A DNA stretch of 64,000 nucleotides from positions 628,249 to 692,248 of the forward strand of contig NZ_FOKE01000003.1 of NCBI RefSeq assembly GCF_900112065.1. Reading direction: 5' to 3'. The first letter of the stretch is position 1. Each line of letters opens with the position of its first letter. The position numbers and the translations under genes were made by a program. The stretch is from Cohnella sp. OV330 (GTDB lineage Bacteria; Bacillota; Bacilli; Paenibacillales; Paenibacillaceae). Below, piece after piece: positions 28,187 through 37,850 of this stretch. A model generated the notes under the pieces. It saw only the letters and a program-made list of their open reading frames with translations, did not search any database and had not been told where the DNA came from.

Positions 28187-28359
28187 TCTTGCACCGCATT
28201 CCTTTTGCTTGAGGCTTCGGGAAAACGCATATTGCTCCGATCGGAGGCTTCAACGCCGGTTTTTATAGGAAAATGCCGTTTTTAAAATATACATTCCCGC
28301 CTTCCGCGCCTAAAGTTGGCTTATCACGACAAGCAATGCGAAAAGGAAGTGCAGGACGC

Positions 28360-29262
28360 ATGATCAGGGCGATCAAAAAGAACTTCGGATTATCGATGTT
28401 GGCGCTGCCGGGATTTCTGCTCATTATTCTCTTTAACTACGTGCCCCTGTACGGCATGCTGCTGCCCTTCAAGAGCTACCGCTACAATCTGGGCATCTGG
28501 AACAGCCCCTGGGTCGGCTTCGAAAATTTCGGCTTCCTGTTCAACGGGGACGTGCTCTACCGGGTGCTAAGGAATACGCTCCTCTACAATATGACCTTTA
28601 TCGTGCTGGGCACCACGCTGTCGGTGACGATCGCGCTGCTGCTGTACGAGCTCAGCCGCAGATTCGTCAAAGCGTATCAGACCATTCTGTTTATCCCTTA
28701 CTTTATCTCCTGGGTCGTGGCGGGATTCGCCTTCCGCTCGCTCTTCGATATGGATTACGGCGTGATCAACAGGCTCCTGGTCACCTTGGGCAAAGAACCG
28801 ATCCTCTGGTACAGCGATCCCAAGTACTGGCCTTACATTCTAGTGGCAGCCGCCGTATGGAAGGGACTCGGATACGGTTCGGTCATCTACTACGCCGCGC
28901 TGATGGGAATCGATTCGGAGTATTACGACGCGGCCAAGATCGACGGGGCGAGCAAGTTCCGGCAGGCGATCTCGATCTCGGTGCCGATGATCAAGCCGAT
29001 CGTCATCATGATGGTCATCCTGCAAATCGGCAGCATCTGCTACAGCGACTTCGGGCTGTTCTACAACGTGACGCTCAATTCGTCGCTGCTCTACAAGACG
29101 ACGGATGTCATCGATACGTTCGTCTACCGGTCGCTGATCGACATGGGCGACATCGGGATGGCATCGGCGGCGGGCTTTTTCCAATCCATCGTCGGCTTCT
29201 GCCTCGTGCTCACGACCAATTATATCGTCAAAAAAATCAATCCGGAAAATTCTCTTTTTTAA
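28360..29262 (+). CDS. Carbohydrate ABC permease, LplB type
   Basis: A 300-residue six-helix permease of the binding-protein-dependent family. It begins with the standard KKNFGLSMLALPGFLLIILFNYVPLYGMLLPFK of LplB proteins and has the EAA loop YYDAAKIDGASKFRQAISISVPMIKP. The ATG at 28360 is preceded by AGGA and gives the usual N-terminus; an ATG at 28336 would add eight residues. It forms a pair with the permease 12 bp downstream. No ATPase is encoded nearby; in Firmicutes such systems share a general MsmX-type ATPase. Confidence 0.9.
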   Translation: MIRAIKKNFGLSMLALPGFLLIILFNYVPLYGMLLPFKSYRYNLGIWNSPWVGFENFGFLFNGDVLYRVLRNTLLYNMTFIVLGTTLSVTIALLLYELSRRFVKAYQTILFIPYFISWVVAGFAFRSLFDMDYGVINRLLVTLGKEPILWYSDPKYWPYILVAAAVWKGLGYGSVIYYAALMGIDSEYYDAAKIDGASKFRQAISISVPMIKPIVIMMVILQIGSICYSDFGLFYNVTLNSSLLYKTTDVIDTFVYRSLIDMGDIGMASAAGFFQSIVGFCLVLTTNYIVKKINPENSLF

Positions 29263-29273
29263 GGAGTGCAGCC

Positions 29274-30182
29274 ATGAACGGTTCCGTATCGGCCCTCAAG
29301 CGGAGTCAACCGACCGCCGGGAAAATGTTTATTCATCTCGTCTTTATCCTTTTGTGCGTGGCCAGCCTGTTTCCGTTTCTCGTCATCATCGGCACGTCGT
29401 TTCAGAGCGAGAACGACATCGTCAAATTCGGGTATTCCGTCATTCCGAAAAACTTCACGTTCGACGCTTACCGCGTCATCCTGCACGAGCCCAAGGTGCT
29501 GTTCCAATCTTACTTCGTCACGATCGCGACGACCGTCATCGGCTCGATCGTCGGGATGTGGGTCACGACGACGTACGCCTACGCCATCTCGCGCAAAGAC
29601 TACCGCTTCCGGTCGTTCCTCGCCTTCTTCATCTTTTTTACGATGCTGTTCCACGGCGGGATGGTGCCTTCGTACATTCTGATGGTCAAGTGGCTGGGAC
29701 TGAAGAACAACATCCTCGCGCTCATCTTGCCCTATCTGATCAGCGGCTGGTTCGTGCTGCTGATGAAGGGATTTCTCCAGACGATCCCGGAGGCGGTCAT
29801 CGAATCGGCGAAGATCGACGGCGCCGGCGAGCTGCGCATCTTCGCGCAGATCGTCATTCCGATCTCCAAGCCGGCCTTGGCGACGTTGGGCTTGTTCTTC
29901 GCCCTCCAATATTGGAACGACTGGTGGCTGACGCTGCTCTACGTCGAGCATGACAACCTGATGAAGCTGCAATATTTGCTCATCCGCGTTTTGAAAAATA
30001 TGGAGTACTTGAACTCTGCTGAAGCCATTCAATACGGACTCGTCAAACCGGGCATGCTCGTGCCTTCCTTAAGCGCAAGAATGGCGATGTGTATTTTGGC
30101 TGCCGGTCCGATGCTGCTCGTGTTCCCGCTTTTTCAGAAATATTTCGTGCAGGGCTTGACGGTAGGCTCGGTTAAAGGGTGA
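29274..30182 (+). CDS. Carbohydrate ABC permease, YtcP type
   Basis: A 302-residue inner-membrane permease. Features include the N-terminal helix IHLVFILLCVASLFPFLVIIGTSF, the FHGGMVPSYILMVKWLGLKNN segment characteristic of YtcP-like proteins, the EAA loop ESAKIDGAGELRIFAQIVIPISKPAL and the C-terminal PLFQKYFVQGLTVGSVKG. AAGGAG lies just before the ATG. It works with the LplB-type permease and the downstream lipoprotein. Confidence 0.92.
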   Translation: MNGSVSALKRSQPTAGKMFIHLVFILLCVASLFPFLVIIGTSFQSENDIVKFGYSVIPKNFTFDAYRVILHEPKVLFQSYFVTIATTVIGSIVGMWVTTTYAYAISRKDYRFRSFLAFFIFFTMLFHGGMVPSYILMVKWLGLKNNILALILPYLISGWFVLLMKGFLQTIPEAVIESAKIDGAGELRIFAQIVIPISKPALATLGLFFALQYWNDWWLTLLYVEHDNLMKLQYLLIRVLKNMEYLNSAEAIQYGLVKPGMLVPSLSARMAMCILAAGPMLLVFPLFQKYFVQGLTVGSVKG

Positions 30183-30189
30183 TAATTAC

Positions 30190-30216
30190 AGCCGTAGAAG
30201 ATGGGATGCTACGGCT
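30190..30216 (+). promoter_or_regulatory. Stem-loop between permease and binding-protein genes
   Basis: AGCCGTAG and CTACGGCT form a perfect 8-bp stem around an 11-base loop, without a T run. Positioned between the permease stop and the binding-protein ribosome site, it may protect or process the mRNA so the binding protein is made in excess. That role is inferred from position only. Confidence 0.5.
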
Positions 30217-30259
30217 GCTGATTATAAATGAAAGGCAATAGACAAGGGAGGCAATCCGA

Positions 30260-31864
30260 GTGAGTCCGACAAACCTGAAGAAAGCAAAATGGCTTGGAAC
30301 GAGTACTTCCGCCATGCTGGCGGCGGCGATTATCGTAAGCGGTTGCAGTTCGAAGGAAGAGGGATCTTCAAGCCCCTCCGCAAGTTCGAGCGCAGGGGAG
30401 AGCGCCAGCCCGAGCGCCAGTCCGAGCGGCAGCACGCCTGCTTCGCAGCCGGCGGACACCGGCGGCGATACCAAGGACTTCGTCAAGCTCAGCTGGTATA
30501 TGCCGAAGCCGATCGACAACATGAAGGATCAAGCGGACGTCGAAGCGGAAGCCAACAAGATCATCAAGGAGAAGCTGAACGCCGAGCTTCATCTCAATCT
30601 GATCGACAATGCCGGCTGGGAAGACAAGATGAAGCTGATCTCCGCGGCGGGCGAGCCTTACGACATCGTATTCTCCACGTTTTCCTCCAATCGCATCAGC
30701 GACAATGTGCAAAAGGGCGCCTTCCTGCCCCTGGATGAGCTGCTGCAAAAGTACGGCCAAAACATCCTGGCGAAGGTCGACCCTCGCGCCTGGAAAGCGG
30801 TCACCTACAAAGGCAAGATCATGGCGATCCCCGCACAGACGCCCTATGCGCCAGCCGGCGCGCACGTTTTCAAGAAGGATATGGTGGAGAAGTACAAATT
30901 CGACTACAAGAGCGTCAAGAGCATCAAGGATCTGGAGCCGTTCCTGGCCGAGATCAAGAAAAACGAGCCGAACATGATCCCGCTCCTGGCTACGGCCAAC
31001 GGTACCGCGGCGGGCGTCAGCTTGTACGATTATACGACGATTACGCCCGGCATCTCCTACAGCGAGAAGGACGGAAAGATCGTCAAGATTCTGGACGTTC
31101 CCGAGAACAAGGAGAACTACCGGACGATCAACGATTTCTACAAAAAAGGCTATATTGCCAAGGACGCGGCCATCAAGACGGACTACCTGGCCGAGGCCAA
31201 ATCGGGCAAGTATGCGGTCATGCGCGACTCGGGCGGTTATACGGAGGACGGCTCGAAGTCGACGGCGACGTACGGCTTCCCGACGGTGGAGACGCTGGCA
31301 GGCTATCCGACGATCTCGACCAACTCGATGACTTCCGCCGCGACGGCGATCAGCGCTACCTCCAAGAACCCCGAGCGGGCGATGATGCTGCTCAACGAGA
31401 TCTGGGGCGACAAGTACCTGCTGAATACGCTGGCCTACGGGGTCGAGGGCAAAAACTATACGGTCAAGTCCGGCACCGTGAAGGACGACAATCCGACGAT
31501 CGAGGCGACGACCGGCGCGGACCAGACTTGGGCGATCTGGCACAACTGGCTTGGACCGCTGTGGGATCAATGGGATTCGAACTGGAACTCCACCGCCGCG
31601 CTCGAAGCGATGAAGAAAAACAACGACAACGGCAAGGCGTCGGGCATCCTCGGCTTCATCTTCAACTCGGAGCCCGTCAAGACGGAGATCGCCCAGGTGA
31701 GCGCCATCCAGAAGGAGTCGAATCCGATCCTGACGACCGGCTCGATGCCTGACTTCGAGAAGTACTATACCGATCTGCAGCAGCGTCTGAACGAAGCGGG
31801 CATGGACAAGATCATGGCCGAAGCGCAGAAGCAGTTCGATGCCTGGAAGGCGGAAAACAGCTAA
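30260..31864 (+). CDS. Sugar ABC transporter substrate-binding lipoprotein
   Basis: A 534-residue lipoprotein of the LipO/YtcQ-type extracellular solute-binding family. The signal peptide ends at VSGC (Cys29), followed by a Ser/Ala/Pro/Gly-rich linker to about residue 70. The mature domain starts FVKLSWYMPKPI and has repeated Trp/Tyr residues (QTWAIWHNWLGPLWDQWDSNWNS) suited to stacking on sugars. The GTG start at 30260 follows AGGGAGG. It completes the transporter with the two permeases upstream. The large size is typical of proteins that bind complex oligosaccharides. A strong terminator follows. Confidence 0.9.
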   Translation: MSPTNLKKAKWLGTSTSAMLAAAIIVSGCSSKEEGSSSPSASSSAGESASPSASPSGSTPASQPADTGGDTKDFVKLSWYMPKPIDNMKDQADVEAEANKIIKEKLNAELHLNLIDNAGWEDKMKLISAAGEPYDIVFSTFSSNRISDNVQKGAFLPLDELLQKYGQNILAKVDPRAWKAVTYKGKIMAIPAQTPYAPAGAHVFKKDMVEKYKFDYKSVKSIKDLEPFLAEIKKNEPNMIPLLATANGTAAGVSLYDYTTITPGISYSEKDGKIVKILDVPENKENYRTINDFYKKGYIAKDAAIKTDYLAEAKSGKYAVMRDSGGYTEDGSKSTATYGFPTVETLAGYPTISTNSMTSAATAISATSKNPERAMMLLNEIWGDKYLLNTLAYGVEGKNYTVKSGTVKDDNPTIEATTGADQTWAIWHNWLGPLWDQWDSNWNSTAALEAMKKNNDNGKASGILGFIFNSEPVKTEIAQVSAIQKESNPILTTGSMPDFEKYYTDLQQRLNEAGMDKIMAEAQKQFDAWKAENS

Positions 31865-31894
31865 ACGGAACAATACGGAACGGAACGGTTAGGC

Positions 31895-31934
31895 AAGGCG
31901 GCCCTGCTTCAAGCAAGTCGGGCCGCCTTTTTTA
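31895..31934 (+). terminator. Rho-independent terminator after the ABC operon
   Basis: AAGGCGGCCC and GGGCCGCCTT pair perfectly over 10 bp around a 15-base loop, followed by a T run. Confidence 0.92.
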
Positions 31935-31973
31935 TAAGCGCCTGTGCTTCTAATCGAATGCAAAGGGGAATCG

Positions 31974-34900
31974 ATGTTGATGAATCCATGGAGAAACGGA
32001 TGGACGGCTTTCTGCGCGGCACTGCTTGTATGCGTTTTCTTAATTGTCGCTGCACCTCGTTCCGCGTCGGCGAATACCGCGCCGGAGGGGGCCGCTTACC
32101 TGGTGGACGAGGATTTTGCGTTTCTCTCGAACCTGGTGCCGGGGGAGAGCCAGCCGTCCGGCTGGGACATCCGCGCTGCGGGCGGCGCGCTGACGAGCAT
32201 TTATAACAACACGTTAAAAATCAGCGATGCCAGTACGAAGCTTCCCGTATCGATGAGCCGCAAGTTCCCGGCCCAGAGCGAAGGGACGCTGACGATGGAG
32301 TTTCGTTTCAGGCCGTTCAGCGTCATGGGCGGCTTGCATTGCCAGCTGCTCGGCGACAACACGCCCGGCGTCAGCATCGCGACCAGCGCCAGCGGGAGCA
32401 ATCTCGTGCTGGAGACGTCCGGAGGCGGTACGGTGACCTTGCAGGCGTATGAAGCCAATAAAGAATATGGCGTCAAGGTCATTGCGAATCTGTCCACGCA
32501 AAAGGCGGATGTCTACGTCAACGGCATCCTGCGGGCGAGCGCCCAAAATTTTGCGAACGCGGTGTCCGCGCTGAACCGCTTCCAGCTGACGACGGGCGTC
32601 GCTTCGACGGGCGACTTCTTCTTTACGCCGCTTCATATCTATAAAGGCTACGCGGTCAACGAAAGGCTGCTGTCGGTGACCCCTGAATCGGGTAACTTGC
32701 CGCAGGATTGGACGGCCGCCCTTAACGGAGGCACGATTAAGGTCGCCGAGATGCTCAGCGCCCCGAAGCCGGACGTCAATAGCTTGAAGATCGATGCGTC
32801 CGCCTCGACCGGCAGCATGACGCTTGGGAAGAGCTTCGCCGCCATCTCGGGCGATCTGACCGCGGAATACAAGATTTTTATTCCCGCGAAAACGGACGGC
32901 CTCGCGGCCGAGCTCAGAAGCGGAAGTACGACGGCGCTCAAGCTGTTCACCTCCAACGGGAAGCTGTCGTACGAAGCCGCAGCGGGAACGCCCGTGGAGC
33001 TGTACGACTACAAGGCGAATCTGTGGTATCGCCTTAAGGTGGTTCTGAAGCCGGCCGCGCACAAGGCCGACCTGTACATCAACGGTAAATTGCAGGCAAC
33101 GGACGTGAATATCGCGGCCGGCATCGCTTCCGTCGACGGTATCCGGTTCTCCACCTCCGCCGCGAACAAGGGCTTGATGTGGATCGACGATATCCTTGTT
33201 TATGCGAATACGCCGGAGCCTGCGGATTATGTGCCCGCGCCGGCAGTCGTGAGCACCGGCGATCAGCTCGTCGGGGTGCAGAGCTGCCCGATGTGGCGGG
33301 AAGGGCATCATCTGGGCTGGGACGTGATCAATCCGTTCCCGGACCGGACGCCGTATCTGGGCTTCTACGACGAAGGCAATCCGGAGACGGCGGACTGGGA
33401 GATCAAGTGGATGCTCGAGCACGGCATCGACTTCCAGATGTCCTGCTGGTTCAGGCCGATCGGGGGAGAAGGCGCGCCGATCAAGGATTCCTACCTGTCC
33501 GATGCGCTGGACGACGGCTACTTTAATGCCAAGTACAGCAATATGGCGCACTTTGCCATCATGTGGGAGAACCTGAACTCGGCGGCGAAGGACATCGCCG
33601 ATTTCCGCGACAATCTGGTCCCCTACTGGATTGAATATTACTTTAAGGACCCCCGGTACTTGAAGGTTGACGAAAAGCCGGTGTTCACCATCTATAACTA
33701 CGATCAATTCGTCAAACTGGCAGGCGGCACCAAAGAGCTAGCAAAGGATTTGATGGATGATCTGCGGGACGCGGCGCGCGATGCCGGCGTCGGCGAGTTA
33801 ACCATTCTGAACGTATACAACGGTACGAACGCCCAGGATCTGCAGAACCGCAAGGCCGCGGGCTTCGACGGCGTCTACGCCTATTCGTGGGGCTCCTTCG
33901 GCGGGCATCCCGATTTTCAGAAGCTCAAGCTGACGCTGGAAAACAACGCCGGCGTGATGGACGTCATCCCCGGCCTCAGCATGGGCAGGGACGATACCGC
34001 CTGGGGGCTGAGCTCGGGGTATTATGCGACCCCGGCCGAATTCAAGTCGCTGGCGCAGTGGACGAAGGACACCTATATTCCGTCGCTGTCGGCGGGCAAT
34101 CTAGGCAAGAAGCTCGTCATGCTGGACAACTGGAACGAATTCGGGGAAGGCCATTTCATCATGCCGGCAGGGCTCGCGGGCTTCGGCTACGTGGATGCGA
34201 TCCGCGACGTATTCGCGGGCGTCAGTACCCATACGGATGCCGTGCCGACCGCAACGCAGAAGGCGCGAATCAACGTCCTGTATCCGGAAGGACGCGTCGT
34301 GCAGAACCGTACCTTGACGCCTCCGGCGATATCGAGCAATTCGGTCGCCTCGTGGGAATTCAACACGCCGGGCGACAGCGAGGGTTGGAGCGTGCTGAAG
34401 CAGATCGACGCGGTGAGCGTCGCGGGCGGCACCTTCACCGGTACCACCAACAACACGGACCCGGGCATCATCTCGGCGGACCATCTGGGGATTAAGGCGG
34501 AGGACGCGCCTTATCTCAAGATCCGGATGAAGAACAGCGCGAACGACATCGACGGCAGAGTGTTTTTCACGACGGAGCTGGACGGGGACTGGAACGAGAC
34601 GAAGGCGATGGGCTTCTACGTGAAGCCGCAGGACGACGGATACACGGATTATTACGTGGAAATGTGGCGGAACAAGAGCTGGACCGGCAATATCCGGCAG
34701 ATCCGGATCGATCCGATCTCGGCGATCGGCACGATCAGCATCGACTATATCCGGGCAGTCGCGGACGATTCTACGGACATCAAGCTGTATATCGACGGCA
34801 AGCGGAAAAACTTCAGCCAGCCGGCGCTCGTGCAGGACGGCGTCGTCATGGTGCCGATCAAGGATATCTGGCTGCAGCTCGGCGTCAGATCCGAGTGGGA

Positions 34901-37754
34901 CGCGGCGAATCAGAAGTTCATCGCAGTCAAGGGAGGCAGCGTCTACGAATTAACGGTCGGCAGTACGACGGCGCTCAAGGACAATCAGTCCATCACGCTC
35001 GAACACGCGCCGGTGAAGCTGGCCAACGGAACGGTGCTCGCGCCGCTCTCGTACCTCAAGCAAGCCTTCGGGGCGACCTTGAAGTGGGACGCGGCCGCGC
35101 AGAAAATCCAAATCTATCCGGCAGGCGTCGTCTGGGACTTTGAATTCGGAGACGACTGGACGGCGAACGGGCGCATCGCCGGCGGGCAGGCGCTGGGCGG
35201 CCGATTCGGCGGCACCTCCTTGGGCGTATCCGGCGGGGTAGAACCTGCGGTCGAATCGCCGGATCAACTGGGGCTGGACGCGTCCACGATCAAGCGGGTC
35301 CGCGTGCAGCTCGGCAACCAGACGACAGGCTCGCAAGCGAAGCTCTATTATACGACGGACGCCGATCCCGTATGGAATGCGGCCAAGTCGTTCTCGACCT
35401 ATATCCTGCCAAGCGATTCGACGCTCCGCGAGTACGTGTTCGATACGAGTTCCGCGGCAGCCTGGACAGGGACGATCAAGCAAATCCGGGTCGTGCCTAC
35501 GCTGTCGGCCGGCAGCTTCAGCGTCGATTCCGTGCAGCTGGATACGGCAACCTCGCTGCCGATGCCGGGCGCCAACCTTGTCGCGGATCCCGGCATGGAA
35601 GGAAGCACGATTCAGGCGCGCGTGCAGAACGGCGCGCTGGGTCTGGACGTCACGCAGTATCACAGCGGCCATCAGTCGCTCAAGGTCGTCAAGGACAGCC
35701 GTTACGGCAGCGCTTCCTTCCCGATCGCCGTCACGCAAGGCCAGGAATACCATTATTCGGTCTGGGCGAAGCTCGCGAAGGCGCCGACGCTCACCGAACC
35801 GCTGCGGCTTTGCTTGCAGTATACGGTTGACGGCAATACCAAGCAGATGATCATTTACACCAGCGCCGGGCTCTCCGCCGATCAATGGACGCAGCTGCAG
35901 GGCAACTACACGATCGCGGAGACCAGTCCCATCTCCAATGTGCTGCTTTACTTTTACACGGAGATCGACGGCACCAACCACGACTACTATCTCGACGATG
36001 TCGAAGCGAGGCTCGTGACCTACTCGTCCAGTCCGACATGGACCTATGCGACGGGACTGAGTATCAACCCGACGACGACGATGAACATGGGCGAGACGAA
36101 GACGCTCGTTCCGACGTTCCAGCCCTCGAGCAGCGTCAATAACCAAGCGCTGATCTGGAACTCCGACAATCCGGACGTGGCCGTCGTAGACATCAGCGGC
36201 ACGGTGTTCGCGAAGAAGACGGGAATCGCGAATATTACGGCCAAGGCCATCGACGGCGGATTCACGGCGACGACGGCGGTGACGGTGGCGCTCGGTTCCG
36301 GGCAGCCCGCCGGGGCGGTGCTGGGAAGCAATCTCATTCTCAACCCCGACATGGAGGGTGCCGCGATTCCTTCGTCTTATTACGGCTCCAGTGCGGGCGT
36401 AGCCTTGACGACGTCGGAGCATCGCCTGGGGACGCAGTCTTTGCAGGTGACGAAGCTGAACAACAACAGATTCGCGTCGTTCTTCATGCCCACATCGATC
36501 GAGCAGGGGAAGACGTATTATTACTCGGCCTGGGCCAAACTGGATGCAGCACCCGCGCAGCCTGCGCTGTTCCGGATTTGCCTGCAATATAAGGTGGACG
36601 GCGTCGGGAAGCAGATATATATATTCACCAGCGCGCCGCTGCTCAGGGGGGGCTGGACGCAAGCATCGGGCTTTTGGAAAATCGATGAGCCGGGGACGGT
36701 CAGCGATGTCCGGGTATACCTGTATACGGAACAAAGCGGTCCGGTGCAAACCTTCTACGTCGACGATATCGAGGTTCGTCCGGTCCTTGCAGACAGTACC
36801 CCGCCGGTCACGACGGCCGCGCTGAATCCGTCGGCGCCCGACGGTCCGGGCGGCGCGTATAACGGCCCGGTTACGCTGACGCTTGCGGCATCGGACAGCG
36901 TGTCCAGCGTCGCGCAGACCGTGTACAGCGTCGATAACGGGACGACATGGGCCCCGTACACGGCGCCGCTGGCGTTCGGCAAACAGGGCTCGTATACGAT
37001 TCTTTACAAGTCGACCGACCTGGCGGGCAATGCCGAGACGCAGCAGAGCGTAAGCTTCAGCCTGGCCGCGACGGTGACCACGGTCTCCCTGCAGGATAGC
37101 GCGGGACAGCCGCTGAGCGGCGGCACGGTCAAGTATTACGACGGCAGCTGGAAGGACTTGGGGACGACGGACGCCTCGGGGCAGGCGACGAAGGCGCTGC
37201 CGGAGCGGAGCTATATTTTCTCCGTGACCTATCTAGGCACGACCAAGCAGTTGACGCAAAATACGGCGACAGGTCCCGCGTCCGTCGTCTTCCAGACGGT
37301 AAAAGCGAAGGTGCAACTCAAGGACAGTCAGGGCAATCCGCTGAACGACGCCGTCGCGAAGGTATATGCCGGAGGCAGCTGGCAGACGATCGGCACGACT
37401 GCGGGCGGCGAAACGACGAAGGAGCTGCTGTCGGGCACGTATACGTTCGGCATTACCTATGACGGCGTGTACAAGGAAAAGAGCCAGAACGTTGGCGACG
37501 ATCCGGCCGTGGTATTCCAGACGGCGAGCGTTCTCATCCAACTGAAGGATGCCGGCGGCAGCCCGGTGAACGGCGGCACGGCCAAGGTGTATGCGGGCGG
37601 CAGCTGGCGGACGATCGGCAGCACGGCGGGCGGCGAGATCCGCTTGGAACTGCTGCCCGGCTCGTATACGTTCGGCATGACGTACGGAACGGCGCTCGCG
37701 AACATCGTGAAGGATATCGGGACGGATCCGACCGTCGTGTTCCAACTGCCTTAA
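31974..37754 (+). CDS. Giant secreted GH99-like multidomain protein
   Basis: A 1926-residue exported protein; AGGGG precedes the ATG at 31974 and the signal peptide ends near APRSASA. Two laminin-G-like regions span about 30-425. A GH99/WbsX-like domain (about 432-747) includes DWEIKWMLEHGIDFQMSCW, KPVFTIYNYDQF and DNWNEFGEGHFI (Trp720-His727); GH99 enzymes are endo-alpha-mannosidases. Then come a beta-sandwich (about 790-933), a copper-amine-oxidase-N stalk domain (936-1051), a second sandwich (1052-1193), a CBM-like module (1196-1352), a Big2 immunoglobulin-like domain (1358-1441), a second CBM-like module (1451-1606), an OmpL47/chitobiase-like domain (1610-1700) and three about 70-residue repeats containing KVYAGGSW to the end. 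No sortase or SLH anchor was seen. It follows the ABC importer and precedes beta-mannosidase. Confidence 0.8.
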   Translation: MLMNPWRNGWTAFCAALLVCVFLIVAAPRSASANTAPEGAAYLVDEDFAFLSNLVPGESQPSGWDIRAAGGALTSIYNNTLKISDASTKLPVSMSRKFPAQSEGTLTMEFRFRPFSVMGGLHCQLLGDNTPGVSIATSASGSNLVLETSGGGTVTLQAYEANKEYGVKVIANLSTQKADVYVNGILRASAQNFANAVSALNRFQLTTGVASTGDFFFTPLHIYKGYAVNERLLSVTPESGNLPQDWTAALNGGTIKVAEMLSAPKPDVNSLKIDASASTGSMTLGKSFAAISGDLTAEYKIFIPAKTDGLAAELRSGSTTALKLFTSNGKLSYEAAAGTPVELYDYKANLWYRLKVVLKPAAHKADLYINGKLQATDVNIAAGIASVDGIRFSTSAANKGLMWIDDILVYANTPEPADYVPAPAVVSTGDQLVGVQSCPMWREGHHLGWDVINPFPDRTPYLGFYDEGNPETADWEIKWMLEHGIDFQMSCWFRPIGGEGAPIKDSYLSDALDDGYFNAKYSNMAHFAIMWENLNSAAKDIADFRDNLVPYWIEYYFKDPRYLKVDEKPVFTIYNYDQFVKLAGGTKELAKDLMDDLRDAARDAGVGELTILNVYNGTNAQDLQNRKAAGFDGVYAYSWGSFGGHPDFQKLKLTLENNAGVMDVIPGLSMGRDDTAWGLSSGYYATPAEFKSLAQWTKDTYIPSLSAGNLGKKLVMLDNWNEFGEGHFIMPAGLAGFGYVDAIRDVFAGVSTHTDAVPTATQKARINVLYPEGRVVQNRTLTPPAISSNSVASWEFNTPGDSEGWSVLKQIDAVSVAGGTFTGTTNNTDPGIISADHLGIKAEDAPYLKIRMKNSANDIDGRVFFTTELDGDWNETKAMGFYVKPQDDGYTDYYVEMWRNKSWTGNIRQIRIDPISAIGTISIDYIRAVADDSTDIKLYIDGKRKNFSQPALVQDGVVMVPIKDIWLQLGVRSEWDAANQKFIAVKGGSVYELTVGSTTALKDNQSITLEHAPVKLANGTVLAPLSYLKQAFGATLKWDAAAQKIQIYPAGVVWDFEFGDDWTANGRIAGGQALGGRFGGTSLGVSGGVEPAVESPDQLGLDASTIKRVRVQLGNQTTGSQAKLYYTTDADPVWNAAKSFSTYILPSDSTLREYVFDTSSAAAWTGTIKQIRVVPTLSAGSFSVDSVQLDTATSLPMPGANLVADPGMEGSTIQARVQNGALGLDVTQYHSGHQSLKVVKDSRYGSASFPIAVTQGQEYHYSVWAKLAKAPTLTEPLRLCLQYTVDGNTKQMIIYTSAGLSADQWTQLQGNYTIAETSPISNVLLYFYTEIDGTNHDYYLDDVEARLVTYSSSPTWTYATGLSINPTTTMNMGETKTLVPTFQPSSSVNNQALIWNSDNPDVAVVDISGTVFAKKTGIANITAKAIDGGFTATTAVTVALGSGQPAGAVLGSNLILNPDMEGAAIPSSYYGSSAGVALTTSEHRLGTQSLQVTKLNNNRFASFFMPTSIEQGKTYYYSAWAKLDAAPAQPALFRICLQYKVDGVGKQIYIFTSAPLLRGGWTQASGFWKIDEPGTVSDVRVYLYTEQSGPVQTFYVDDIEVRPVLADSTPPVTTAALNPSAPDGPGGAYNGPVTLTLAASDSVSSVAQTVYSVDNGTTWAPYTAPLAFGKQGSYTILYKSTDLAGNAETQQSVSFSLAATVTTVSLQDSAGQPLSGGTVKYYDGSWKDLGTTDASGQATKALPERSYIFSVTYLGTTKQLTQNTATGPASVVFQTVKAKVQLKDSQGNPLNDAVAKVYAGGSWQTIGTTAGGETTKELLSGTYTFGITYDGVYKEKSQNVGDDPAVVFQTASVLIQLKDAGGSPVNGGTAKVYAGGSWRTIGSTAGGEIRLELLPGSYTFGMTYGTALANIVKDIGTDPTVVFQLP

Positions 37755-37768
37755 TCGTATAAGAACGC

Positions 37769-37833
37769 AAGAGGATGCTCCCGCCGGACCCTGGCCATGC
37801 GCGTCGGTCCGCGTCGGAGAGCATCCTCTTTTT
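37769..37833 (+). terminator. Rho-independent terminator after the giant gene
   Basis: AAGAGGATGCTC pairs with GAGCATCCTCTT, with an inner GACC/GGTC stem, followed by TTTTT. The T run ends directly against the ribosome site of the beta-mannosidase gene, so the latter depends on read-through or on a promoter inside this hairpin region. Confidence 0.85.
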
Positions 37834-37850
37834 GGGGAGGAAGATTGAAA

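Larger units (their letters stand above)
27579..28359. other. Intergenic region with terminator and repeats
   Basis: Seven hundred and eighty-one bases without a convincing gene. It holds a strong terminator (27626-27667), AT-rich stretches with the dispersed TGCA-type repeat (around 27836, 27945-27970 and 28000-28016) and a 17-bp tandem repeat (28109-28186). The promoter for the ABC operon should lie in the last 150 bases, where AAAATATACAT near 28288-28298 could be a -10 region. Short open frames here have no ribosome site or family resemblance. Confidence 0.6.

Noticed and set aside
27639-28268. Small open frames between the AraC-Cache gene and the ABC operon
   Set aside because: They overlap a terminator and tandem repeats, lack ribosome sites and show no recognisable sequence.
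34950-36749. 599-residue minus-strand open frame inside the giant GH99-like gene
   Set aside because: No start signal or motif; an antisense shadow of a well-supported secreted protein.
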